The notes beneath the pieces were generated by a model. The model saw only the letters and a program-made list of their open reading frames with translations, was not told the DNA's origin and ran no database searches. Source: a bacterium (GTDB lineage Bacteria; Bacillota; Clostridia; Oscillospirales; Acutalibacteraceae). Taken from it: DNA of 8,826 bases. Shown here piece by piece: positions 1 through 6,006 of this stretch; the stretch's first letter is position 1; every line of letters begins with the position of its first letter. The DNA lies in the NCBI GenBank assembly GCA_020626545.1, contig JAHKZS010000231.1, positions 1 through 8,826 of the forward strand. Reading direction: 5' to 3'. Position numbers and translations under genes: made by a program.

Positions 1-41
1 TATAATTATTATTATATATATTATTATATGTAGAAGATTTT

Positions 42-104
42 TCCGAACCTGCGGAAAAATTTTCCGAACTTGATGAAAAAATTTCCGAACCCGCTGAAAA
101 AATT
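42..104. repeat. Three tandem 21-bp repeats with phased A-tracts
   Basis: Three adjacent 21-bp units start at 42, 63 and 84. Each begins TCCGAAC and ends in a GAAAAA-TT tract. The A-runs begin at 55, 76 and 97, exactly 21 bp (two helical turns) apart, so this DNA should be intrinsically curved. The units lie about 130-190 bp upstream of the promoter of the surface-protein gene. Read in one frame they give a seven-residue repeat (SEPAEKF, SELDEKI, SEPAEKI), but no start codon precedes it, so I treat this as DNA structure rather than a gene. Confidence 0.75.
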
Positions 105-179
105 GCAACTATCGTAGATGTACAAAATAAAGTGCTGATTTTAGGTATATTATACAAAAAAATTGAGATATTTGAATTT

Positions 180-211
180 ATTTTCTTTTAGATAATTCTC
201 TAAAAGAAAAT
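180..211. repeat. Perfect 13-bp inverted repeat (hairpin or operator)
   Basis: ATTTTCTTTTAGA at 180-192 is the exact reverse complement of 199-211, with the 6-nt loop TAATTC. It ends 17 bases before the extended -10 element of the surface-protein gene, so it covers the -35 area. It could be an operator, or a weak AT-rich terminator for something upstream, since a run of five T follows at 218-222. The symmetry is directly visible; the role is inference. Confidence 0.7.
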
Positions 212-227
212 AGAAGATTTTTCACTC

Positions 228-236
228 TGCTATAAT
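228..236 (+). promoter_or_regulatory. Extended -10 promoter of the surface-protein gene
   Basis: TGCTATAAT is a perfect extended -10 element (TGn followed by the consensus TATAAT). No good -35 hexamer sits 16-18 bp upstream, which is tolerated by sigma-A promoters of the extended -10 type. Transcription would start near 243, giving a leader of about 60 nt. The leader has a small possible hairpin (ATTTTGC 258-264 with GCAAAAT 276-282). Confidence 0.65.
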
Positions 237-289
237 TATTATAAAGAATATTGTGGGATTTTGCTTTTTTTATTCGCAAAATTTCGCAT

Positions 290-295
290 AGGAGG
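290..295 (+). promoter_or_regulatory. Ribosome binding site fixing a TTG start
   Basis: AGGAGG lies 8 nt before the TTG at 304. No ATG lies at a suitable distance. The first in-frame ATG, at 355, has no Shine-Dalgarno sequence and would remove the basic N-terminal part of the signal peptide. Confidence 0.85.
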
Positions 296-303
296 GAAAA
301 GTT

Positions 304-3300
304 TTGAAATATTTTTCAAAGTCAGAAAACATCTTAAAAGCAAGATTTTTGCCGATGCTTTTAGCTGTTTTAATCGTTGCTTCTACGTTAACGGTAGCTT
401 TCTCCGTCACAGCCGGAGTTGACGCTTCCGCGGCAACAAGCACCGATTTCGCCGTACCCGTAGGTACAAAGGCCCAGTCGCAGGCAAAAGACGCGTTCTG
501 GGTTGACGCTACTTATTTTGATTATCTTTCCGATCAGGAACTTCAGAATGGTTGGCTCAAGCCTACTCAGGCAGGTACAGGTTATAACGGCTCCGAGGAT
601 AACTGGTATCCTTTCTACCAGTTCAACAGACTTATCAGCAGTAATGTTGGTAACTGGACACATCCTCTCTATTTCGGTAACTTCTGTAATAACCACGACG
701 CGTATCCCGTAATTAACGGCCAAACAGGCGAGAGAAGAACTCACGGCGGTCCTTATGATACAGCTAAACAGGGCTTAGCTAACTTTAACTACCTTGAGAA
801 TAACTCTAACGCGCTTGTAGATTATCATACTTCCGTTAAAGGCTTAGCGGATACAACGCTCCAGAACGGCGATATTAAAAACGCCGCCGGCAACAAGATG
901 ATTTACTTCGACGCTGCCGCTTTAGGAAGAAACGCTAAGACAATTTCGTCCTCGTTCCCGTTCCGTTCCAGCAAGAACGGCAAGGTTACTACTTATTCTT
1001 TCGACTCTCAGGGAGCTAAGGATAACGTATTCTTCGAGTGGGACGGCACTACTCCTAAGTCAGTAAACTACGGCCAGGGTACTACCTACGGCGTACAGGA
1101 CGCGCTCAAATACTTTATGAATCCCGACGATACTTACAGCGAAACAGGCAAGCCCTATAAGGACGGCACTTATTACGGAATCTATCCGTTCAATAATTCC
1201 GCCGCTACTAAGGGAAGCCGAGGCGGTAACGATAACCTCGACCACGGTTTCGGTATCAAAATGGATATGGACTTTAAGGTTCCGAAGGACGGTCTTTTAG
1301 ACGACGGCTCACCTGTTAAGTTTACTTATACAGGCGACGACGACCTTTGGGTATATATTTCTAAACGTGACGGCTCTAACTCCCAGCTCGTTCTCGATCT
1401 CGGCGGTAACCATAAGAAAGCTTCTGGTACCATCGACTTCAGCAAGATGGAAGCTACAGCCAGCAAAACCGCTCATGTAGGCGATACTAATAACAGCAGA
1501 GGTATTTACATCTACGATAAATACAACTGGGGCGGTAATATGAAGGTTCACGCCTGGGGCAACGGCCACGGCGGTGAATGGTACGACGTTACTAAGTGTA
1601 ACGGATTCCCCGAGGCTAACGGCGAGAACGGTTCTAAGGTTAACGTTTATTACGTTTCAGCCGACGCTAACGGCTCCGGCGGAACTAAGCTCAGCGATAT
1701 GGATCAGTTCGCTGTTTGTAAGGCTAAGGACGATTGGTCCGAGACGCCTAAGAAAGACGGCACCGACGACGCTGTTTCGGGTAAGGTGTCCGAGCATATC
1801 AATATGATGACTTATCCCGATAACCCGGCTTACACAGGCGGCGGCCCCGTAATTCCTCAGGTTGACGGAAAAACCGAGACCGAAACTACTAACTTCGGCT
1901 TCGCTCCTCTCAACAGAACTCAGTATCAGACTCTCGACGAGAACGAAGTTTACCATATGACTATCTTCTATATGGAGAGAGGCTTAATCGAGTCCAACTG
2001 TAGTATGGCGTTTACTATGACTCCCGCTCAGAACGAGGTTGCCGTTACTAAAGAGGTTAAGTACGACGGTCTTAACGGCGCTATCACAGACGCTGTCGGC
2101 GACGAGTTAAAGAACGAGGAATTCAACTTCGCTGTAACGGACGGCACTAAGGAATTTGACGCTAAGCTAAAAGACGGCGAAAATACAGGAGAAGACCTTA
2201 ATAATAAATACGCTACAGGAAGCAAGCTTAAAGTAACTGAATCTTACAACTCGAACTTTACTTATAAGACTTCCTGGCAGGTAGTAGACCTTACCGCGAA
2301 TGAGAATGTCGTTGCCAAGAGCGCCGACGGCACTGATTCAAAGGCTACCGACGAGTTTGAGCTTAAATCTTCGACAAGCGATCTCGATCCCGCTAAGATG
2401 AGAGCCGATTTCGTAAATACAGTACAGGCGGCTCCGCTAACAATCGAGAAGAGTATCATAGACAGCAACAATCAGGCTTCTAACGATACCGACGACTTCA
2501 CATTCACTATGAAGGTCGATCTCAAGGGCGGTACCGACTACAAGGCTTATCCGCTTTATTATTCGACAGACGCTACAAACGCTAAGCAGATGAGCCAAAG
2601 CGGTGAATTTACATTCAATTCATCCGATAAGGTAACTGTTGTCGGTCTCCCCGTAGGCGCGACATACCAGATTACCGAGACAGATAAACAGGGTTACACA
2701 GCCGCCGAGAACCCGATTACGGGTAAAATCGCCGAGGGCGACAACAATAAGGCTTCATTTACTAATAAACAGGATCCCACCGAGCCTCCTACAACAGTCG
2801 CTCCGACAACCGCTGAACCCACAACAGCTGAACCGACTACAGCTGAACCCACAACAGCAGAGCCGACTACGGCTGAACCCACAACAGCAGAGCCGACTAC
2901 AGAAGAACCCACCGAGCCTCCTACAACAGTTGCTCCGACAACTGCTGAACCCACAACAGTTGCTCCGACAACCGAAGCTCCCACAACCGAGCCTGTAACC
3001 GAGCCGGCTACAGAGGTAGAGCCTACTCCCGAAATTAACAAGAAAATCGTTAATTCTAAGTACACCGACCTCTACAGCACAGCCGCTATGCAGGAGAAGG
3101 TAACTTTCGCTCTTACCTCTAAGGTAACAGGTACTGCTACAAGAAAGCTCAACGGCTATACTATTGTAGATACTATGAGCGAGGGCTTCACATTCGATAA
3201 GATTAAATCCGTAACACTCGACGGTAAAAAGACTCTTACAGACTCTCAGTATAAGGTTAAGAAAACCGACGAGGGATTCGATGTGGATATTGATAAGTCC

Positions 3301-3924
3301 GTACTTTCCGATAACGATTTCTACAGCTATAAGGATGTTATCGTAACTTACACAGCTACTCTTAATAAGGACGCTGTAGTAGGTTCCGAGGGCAACCCGA
3401 ACAGCGATTCACTCAAGTGGATTGACGCTGACGGCAAGGCTCACGAGAAGGACGGTAACGAGGTAGTAGTTTATACATTCCAGATTGACGTAAATAAGGT
3501 TGACTATGAGACTGACGACCCGCTCAAGGGCGCTCAGTTCGCGGTATATTCTTCCGAGGATGACGCTAAGAACGGTAAAAACGCTATCGCTAAAGCTACA
3601 TCCGACGAGGAAGGCTTAGCTTCATTCGTAGGTCTCGACAAGGGTACTTACTACGTTAAGGAAACTAAGACAATCAAGGGCTACAACCTTAACACTAAGG
3701 TTTACTCGGTAAAGATTGAGCCTAAGTTCTCCGACGGCGAGCTCGAGTCTCCCGACGACGGAATTGTCGAGGTTACTATCAAGAATACTCCTGCTAAACT
3801 TCCTAAGACAGGTATGGTTCCGACTATGATGTTCACAGGCATCGGCGCTATGCTTATCGGCGGAGCGATTGTACTTTTCTTAATCGCTTTAAGAAAGAAG
3901 AAGTATTCTAAATATAATCACTAA
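304..3924 (+). CDS. LPKTG wall-anchored fibro-slime/SpaA-type surface protein
   Basis: A 1206-residue secreted, cell-wall-anchored protein, probably an adhesin or pilin-like subunit. A signal peptide (basic start, hydrophobic core about 15-35, likely cleavage near ASA-AT, about 44) is followed by a fibro-slime-type domain (about 50-575) with its GDDDLWVY core at 344-351, DLGGNH at 365-370 and FYMERG at 555-560. Two beta-sandwich-like segments follow (about 580-820), then a Thr/Pro/Glu linker (825-910), a fimbrial isopeptide D2-like domain (about 910-1055) and a C-terminal SpaA/Cna-B domain. The predicted isopeptide triad of that last domain is K1065, E1120 and N1161. The sorting signal is LPKTG at 1166-1170, a membrane helix (about 1174-1196) and an RKKK tail. 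The start is TTG with a strong Shine-Dalgarno sequence. I do not see the classical backbone-pilin YPK motif, so a tip subunit or a single anchored adhesin is more likely than a polymer backbone. The sortase at 4201 is the probable partner. The ligand cannot be told. Confidence 0.9.
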   Translation: MKYFSKSENILKARFLPMLLAVLIVASTLTVAFSVTAGVDASAATSTDFAVPVGTKAQSQAKDAFWVDATYFDYLSDQELQNGWLKPTQAGTGYNGSEDNWYPFYQFNRLISSNVGNWTHPLYFGNFCNNHDAYPVINGQTGERRTHGGPYDTAKQGLANFNYLENNSNALVDYHTSVKGLADTTLQNGDIKNAAGNKMIYFDAAALGRNAKTISSSFPFRSSKNGKVTTYSFDSQGAKDNVFFEWDGTTPKSVNYGQGTTYGVQDALKYFMNPDDTYSETGKPYKDGTYYGIYPFNNSAATKGSRGGNDNLDHGFGIKMDMDFKVPKDGLLDDGSPVKFTYTGDDDLWVYISKRDGSNSQLVLDLGGNHKKASGTIDFSKMEATASKTAHVGDTNNSRGIYIYDKYNWGGNMKVHAWGNGHGGEWYDVTKCNGFPEANGENGSKVNVYYVSADANGSGGTKLSDMDQFAVCKAKDDWSETPKKDGTDDAVSGKVSEHINMMTYPDNPAYTGGGPVIPQVDGKTETETTNFGFAPLNRTQYQTLDENEVYHMTIFYMERGLIESNCSMAFTMTPAQNEVAVTKEVKYDGLNGAITDAVGDELKNEEFNFAVTDGTKEFDAKLKDGENTGEDLNNKYATGSKLKVTESYNSNFTYKTSWQVVDLTANENVVAKSADGTDSKATDEFELKSSTSDLDPAKMRADFVNTVQAAPLTIEKSIIDSNNQASNDTDDFTFTMKVDLKGGTDYKAYPLYYSTDATNAKQMSQSGEFTFNSSDKVTVVGLPVGATYQITETDKQGYTAAENPITGKIAEGDNNKASFTNKQDPTEPPTTVAPTTAEPTTAEPTTAEPTTAEPTTAEPTTAEPTTEEPTEPPTTVAPTTAEPTTVAPTTEAPTTEPVTEPATEVEPTPEINKKIVNSKYTDLYSTAAMQEKVTFALTSKVTGTATRKLNGYTIVDTMSEGFTFDKIKSVTLDGKKTLTDSQYKVKKTDEGFDVDIDKSVLSDNDFYSYKDVIVTYTATLNKDAVVGSEGNPNSDSLKWIDADGKAHEKDGNEVVVYTFQIDVNKVDYETDDPLKGAQFAVYSSEDDAKNGKNAIAKATSDEEGLASFVGLDKGTYYVKETKTIKGYNLNTKVYSVKIEPKFSDGELESPDDGIVEVTIKNTPAKLPKTGMVPTMMFTGIGAMLIGGAIVLFLIALRKKKYSKYNH
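2776..3030 (+). repeat. Coding tandem repeat: EPTTA/VAPTT linker
   Basis: A 15-bp unit encoding EPTTA, with a 30-bp higher-order period, makes up a stalk of about 85 residues rich in Thr and Pro. A 49-nt block at 2779-2827 recurs at 2911-2959 with two synonymous differences, showing duplication inside the gene. Such linkers are typically extended, cross the cell wall and may be O-glycosylated. The repeats favour slippage, so length may vary between strains. The long minus-strand open frame over this stretch is a by-product of the repeat. Confidence 0.9.
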
Positions 3925-3933
3925 TTGATTCAT

Positions 3934-3961
3934 AAAAGGACTGCTTCGGCAGTCCTTTTTT
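3934..3961 (+). terminator. Rho-independent terminator after the surface-protein gene
   Basis: An 11-bp perfect stem (AAAAGGACTGC at 3934-3944, complement at 3949-3959) is closed by a C(TTCG)G tetraloop and followed by T. It begins 10 nt after the stop codon. Because of it, the sortase downstream is probably transcribed mainly from its own promoter. Confidence 0.93.
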
Positions 3962-4139
3962 AGTTGATAGTTGAGAGTGGATAGTAGTTGCCAAGAAGAT
4001 AGTTCGCTGTATTATAAAATATCTATTCCCGAATGTATCAATAAGGCAATATCTTTATTTATACGGTCGGGATACTATGGTGATGAATTATTTAAATTGT
4101 TTCTCGAAACTGTCAACTATTAACTATCCACTTCAAACT
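3961..4139. mobile_element. MITE-like inverted-repeat segment, non-coding
   Basis: The 18 nt at 3961-3978 match the reverse complement of 4109-4126 at 16 of 18 positions. A second pairing joins GTGGATAGT at 3977-3985 with ACTATCCAC at 4123-4131. The ends are built from repeated TAGTTGATAG-like words, the interior is AT-rich and non-coding, and the segment sits right after a terminator. This is the form of a short non-autonomous element or a dispersed intergenic repeat. No clear target duplication is visible, and only one copy is in the window, so mobility is inference. Confidence 0.45.
4027..4072. repeat. 46-nt nested hairpin inside the MITE-like segment
   Basis: Three successive stems line up symmetrically: TCCCGA (4027-4032) with TCGGGA (4067-4072), GTAT (4035-4038) with ATAC (4061-4064), and AATAAGG (4040-4046) with CTTTATT (4053-4059, one mismatch). 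They are separated by equal-sized internal loops and capped by a 6-nt loop. The symmetry near the centre of the flanking inverted repeats suggests a folded RNA or a DNA cruciform. Confidence 0.6.
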
Positions 4140-4143
4140 CCGT

Positions 4144-4172
4144 TTGCATTTATACTTTCTATGTACTATAAT
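4144..4172 (+). promoter_or_regulatory. Sigma-A promoter of the sortase gene
   Basis: TTGCAT (4144-4149) and a perfect TATAAT (4167-4172) are separated by the ideal 17 bp. Transcription would start near 4179, just upstream of the ribosome binding site. This shows that the in-frame TTG at 4144 is promoter DNA and not the protein start. Confidence 0.8.
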
Positions 4173-4188
4173 ATATTTAGTTTCTATC

Positions 4189-4195
4189 GGAGGTG
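4189..4195 (+). promoter_or_regulatory. Ribosome binding site fixing a TTG start for the sortase
   Basis: GGAGGTG lies 5 nt before the TTG at 4201. It selects this TTG over the longer in-frame reading that begins in the promoter. Confidence 0.85.
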
Positions 4196-4200
4196 AAAGC

Positions 4201-4962
4201 TTGAAAAAGGTAATTATTATTATCGCGTCGCTTATGCTTATAGCGGGAATCGGATTTTTACTTTTCGAGCCTGTTTCAACCTCCGTGAATAATTACACCG
4301 CTAATAAAATTGCCGATGAGTTCGACGAGATCGTAAAAAACGCGAATAAAAAGGATAAAAAGAATAATCACAATAAATCCGTCGCTAAAACTTCCAATTC
4401 CGATTCGGGCGGAAAGATTACCGCTCCTACTAAAGAACAGCTCGACCGTCTTCTAAAGGCGAGTAAAAAGTATAACGAAAATATTTTCTCAAACCAGGGT
4501 ACAGTCAGTACGAGCGACTATTCCAGAGCGGCGATTAACCTAAATAAATACGGTATCTATAACAATCTCTACGGCTATGTTTCCGCTCCGGCGATTAATA
4601 TGAGGCTTCCGATTTACCTCGGCGCCAACGATTCTATGCTCAGCTACGGCGCGGCGCACCTTTGCAATACTTCGCTGCCGATTAACGGTAAGAACGTCAA
4701 CTGCGCGCTTGCGGGCCATTCGGGCTATACGGGCAGAGAGCTTTTTAATAACGTAAAAAATCTTAAGGTAGGAAATAATGTCAGCGTTAAGAACTACTGG
4801 GGTACGATTAATTACAGGGTTATTAAAACCCATATCGTCGCGCCCGAGTATACCAACGATATTGTTATCCGTCCTAAAAAGCAGCTCTTAACGCTTATTA
4901 CCTGCGTATCCGCGGGCGGCGATAAGTTTAACCGTTTTATCGCTGTGTGTGAAAAAGTTTAA
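4201..4962 (+). CDS. Sortase family transpeptidase, class C-like
   Basis: A 253-residue membrane-anchored cysteine transpeptidase. It should cut the LPKTG signal between Thr and Gly and join the protein to the cell wall or to another pilin subunit. An N-terminal membrane helix (about 3-22) is followed by a Lys/Asn-rich extracellular stalk (about 35-90) and the sortase beta-barrel (about 115-253). The catalytic residues are visible: H173 in ALAGHSGY, C235 in TLITC (231-235) and R245 in KFNRF. The stretch around LPIYLG and the SLPINGKN-like loop resembles class C (pilin) sortases. However, I see no C-terminal membrane helix (the chain ends ten residues after the Arg) and no clear lid motif, so the class is open; B- or D-like is possible. 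The start is TTG, chosen from the ribosome binding site and promoter. The anchored substrate is probably the gene just upstream. Confidence 0.88.
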   Translation: MKKVIIIIASLMLIAGIGFLLFEPVSTSVNNYTANKIADEFDEIVKNANKKDKKNNHNKSVAKTSNSDSGGKITAPTKEQLDRLLKASKKYNENIFSNQGTVSTSDYSRAAINLNKYGIYNNLYGYVSAPAINMRLPIYLGANDSMLSYGAAHLCNTSLPINGKNVNCALAGHSGYTGRELFNNVKNLKVGNNVSVKNYWGTINYRVIKTHIVAPEYTNDIVIRPKKQLLTLITCVSAGGDKFNRFIAVCEKV

Positions 4963-4999
4963 TTGACTGTATTTAACGCTTTTCAAATCGACGCGAGTG

Positions 5000-5008
5000 T
5001 GTTATACT
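5000..5008 (+). promoter_or_regulatory. Extended -10 promoter of the PAP2 gene
   Basis: TGTTATACT is an extended -10 element with a weak -35 (TTTTCA at 4980-4985) 17 bp upstream of TATACT. Transcription would start near 5015, after the GTG at 4997, which rules that GTG out as the start. No terminator separates the sortase from this gene, so read-through is also possible. Confidence 0.6.
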
Positions 5009-5041
5009 AAAAGGAGAATTATTTTTAAACAGAGGTTAGCT

Positions 5042-5581
5042 ATGTTTAGACGAGTTCAGGCGCTTGATGATAAGGTTATAGATAACATTATCAAATTCCG
5101 CTCACCGCTAAAAAACAGAATAATGATAGCTGCTTCAACCGCGGGCAACGGCGGTATGATATGGTTCGCCATATGTATGCCGTTTTTGATTTACGCGCCG
5201 TGGAGGGTTACGGGAGCTAATATTATATTTGCTCTCGCGTTTACTCAGACGCTCTGCGAGCTTATCTTAAAGCATATAGTTCGGCGTGAGCGGCCGGTAT
5301 GGAAGCTTGCCGACGAAGAACAGCTTATACATAGACCTAAGTATTACTCTTTTCCGTCGGGACATACTTCGGCGTCGTTCTGCGTAGTTTCCGTAGCGCT
5401 TATGAGGTGTTCGCCAATAACGACGCTTATTGTGTTTATCTGCGCTGTTATGATAGCTTTATCTAGAGTTTATCTGAGGGTACATTATCTTTCGGATGTA
5501 CTCGTTGGAATGGTGCTTGGACTTGTGTGCGGACTGGCGAGCGTATCGCTGTTCGACCAGCTCTTACAGGCTTTCGCTTAA
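5042..5581 (+). CDS. PAP2-family membrane lipid phosphatase
   Basis: A 179-residue integral membrane phosphatase of the PAP2/PgpB/BcrC type. Such enzymes remove phosphate from lipid or prenyl (di)phosphates; undecaprenyl diphosphate recycling for wall synthesis is the likeliest role but cannot be proven from sequence. The complete three-part signature is present: K77-x6-R84-P85, P105-S-G-H108, and S141-R142-x5-H148-x3-D152. H108 is the expected general acid, H148 the nucleophile and D152 its partner. Hydrophobic segments at about 35-52, 57-75, 112-125, 128-140 and 155-172 fit the compact family fold. The start is the ATG at 5042 with AGAGG upstream, since the longer GTG reading overlaps the promoter. 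The gene stands alone, with a terminator 12 nt after its stop. Confidence 0.9.
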   Translation: MFRRVQALDDKVIDNIIKFRSPLKNRIMIAASTAGNGGMIWFAICMPFLIYAPWRVTGANIIFALAFTQTLCELILKHIVRRERPVWKLADEEQLIHRPKYYSFPSGHTSASFCVVSVALMRCSPITTLIVFICAVMIALSRVYLRVHYLSDVLVGMVLGLVCGLASVSLFDQLLQAFA

Positions 5582-5592
5582 ACAATATTCAC

Positions 5593-5623
5593 AAAATCAG
5601 GGTGGTTATCGCCCTGATTTTTT
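5593..5623 (+). terminator. Rho-independent terminator after the PAP2 gene
   Basis: AAAATCAGGG (5593-5602) pairs perfectly with CCCTGATTTT (5612-5621) around a 9-nt loop. The right arm runs into a run of six T (5618-5623), and the sequence continues T-rich. It closes the PAP2 transcript. Confidence 0.92.
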
Positions 5624-5675
5624 CTTTATAGAATTTAGATGTTTAAAAAAATTTTTTTATTTTTCTATAATGTAA

Positions 5676-5705
5676 TTGACAAGCCTATATTACTATTTGT
5701 AATAT
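5676..5705 (+). promoter_or_regulatory. Possible promoter inside the DnaA-box region
   Basis: A perfect TTGACA (5676-5681) is followed after 18 bp by TAATAT (5700-5705), which matches the -10 consensus at four of six positions. The -10 lies in a small hairpin (ATATTAC 5687-5693 with GTAATAT 5699-5705). No open frame follows for 300 nt, so it might drive a non-coding transcript or be fortuitous in AT-rich DNA. Confidence 0.3.
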
Positions 5706-5879
5706 AAAAACGGATAAAAATTTCTTTAAAGAATATTGTGGAAAACTTTGCGGAGAATGTGGAAAGTTAAAAAACGATAAAAAAGAACGCTGATAAACAC
5801 TATATCTGATTATGGTTCTTAACATTATCCACAGAGTTTTCCACAATTTTGTTGAACAAAAAGAACTATACAAATAGTA
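5691..5879. repeat. Long imperfect inverted repeat
   Basis: The 26 nt at 5735-5760 match the reverse complement of 5822-5847 at 23 positions; the outer 13 bp (5735-5747 with 5835-5847) are identical. Farther out, TACTATTTGTA (5691-5701) is the exact complement of 5869-5879. The arms thus span about 60-70 bp each around a 61-nt centre. The centre holds a further AAGAAC/GTTCTT pair (5783-5788, 5815-5820), and just outside the right inner arm lies the 15-nt palindrome TTTTGTTGAACAAAA (5847-5861). Confidence 0.8.
5737..5845. other. Cluster of DnaA-box-like sites (candidate origin or DnaA-titration site)
   Basis: On the + strand, TTATCCACA (5825-5833, the perfect consensus) and TTTTCCACA (5837-5845) lie 12 bp apart. 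On the - strand, TTTTCCACA (5737-5745), a weaker TTCTCCGCA (5749-5757, 7 of 9) and CTTTCCACA (5758-5766, running just past this cluster's inverted repeat) are similarly spaced. AT-rich tracts flank the cluster (about 5640-5676 and 5880-5935). DnaA-box clusters with adjoining AT-rich DNA are the known layout of bacterial oriC and of DnaA-titrating loci. No dnaA, dnaN, rpmH or rep gene is present here. The rest of the 425-base gene-free gap 5582-6006 shows nothing beyond the terminator, a possible promoter and a weak bulged stem at 5907-5934. Confidence 0.55.
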
Positions 5880-5976
5880 TATTTCTTTTTAAAAATTAAT
5901 AAATCGCCTTTTAATTCCATTTAGAAATTAAAGGTTAACATAATGTAATATTTTCATTTAAAACCGAGCTTTCTCA

Positions 5977-5982
5977 TATACT
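5977..5982 (+). promoter_or_regulatory. Possible -10 of the DUF6512-like gene
   Basis: TATACT lies 24 nt before the ATG at 6007. No convincing -35 or TG extension is seen. The predicted RNA start (about 5989) would still include the ribosome binding site at 5995-5999. Confidence 0.3.
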
Positions 5983-6006
5983 TTACTGTTTGAAAGGAGC
6001 TTGTAT

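Noticed and set aside
42..104. CRISPR array
   Set aside because: The 21-bp units are directly adjacent without spacers, and no cas gene is present.
6..191. Open frame without a start codon, encoding a heptad repeat and ending at TAG 189-191
   Set aside because: No ATG, GTG or TTG start with a ribosome binding site precedes the repeat, and an in-frame stop lies at 3-5. The DNA-level repeat explains the pattern.
243..303. Riboswitch in the adhesin leader
   Set aside because: The leader is only about 60 nt, with one 7-bp AT-rich stem and no conserved aptamer sequence.
2694..3065. Minus-strand open frame of 123 codons full of VVGS repeats
   Set aside because: It is the antisense of the Thr/Pro repeat, where periodic sequence avoids stops. 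No ribosome binding site, and it lies wholly inside a well-supported gene.
4144..4200. N-terminal extension of the sortase from the TTG at 4144
   Set aside because: This stretch contains the -35, the -10 and the ribosome binding site of the gene.
5783..5820. LexA/SOS-box-like AAGAAC...GTTCTT pair
   Set aside because: The 26-nt gap between the halves is far too long for a Firmicutes LexA box (CGAAC-n4-GTTCG).
5685..5873. Minus-strand open frame of 62 codons in the intergenic gap
   Set aside because: It covers the DnaA-box inverted repeat, has no ribosome binding site and shows a low-complexity Ser/Phe/Leu composition typical of AT-rich non-coding DNA.
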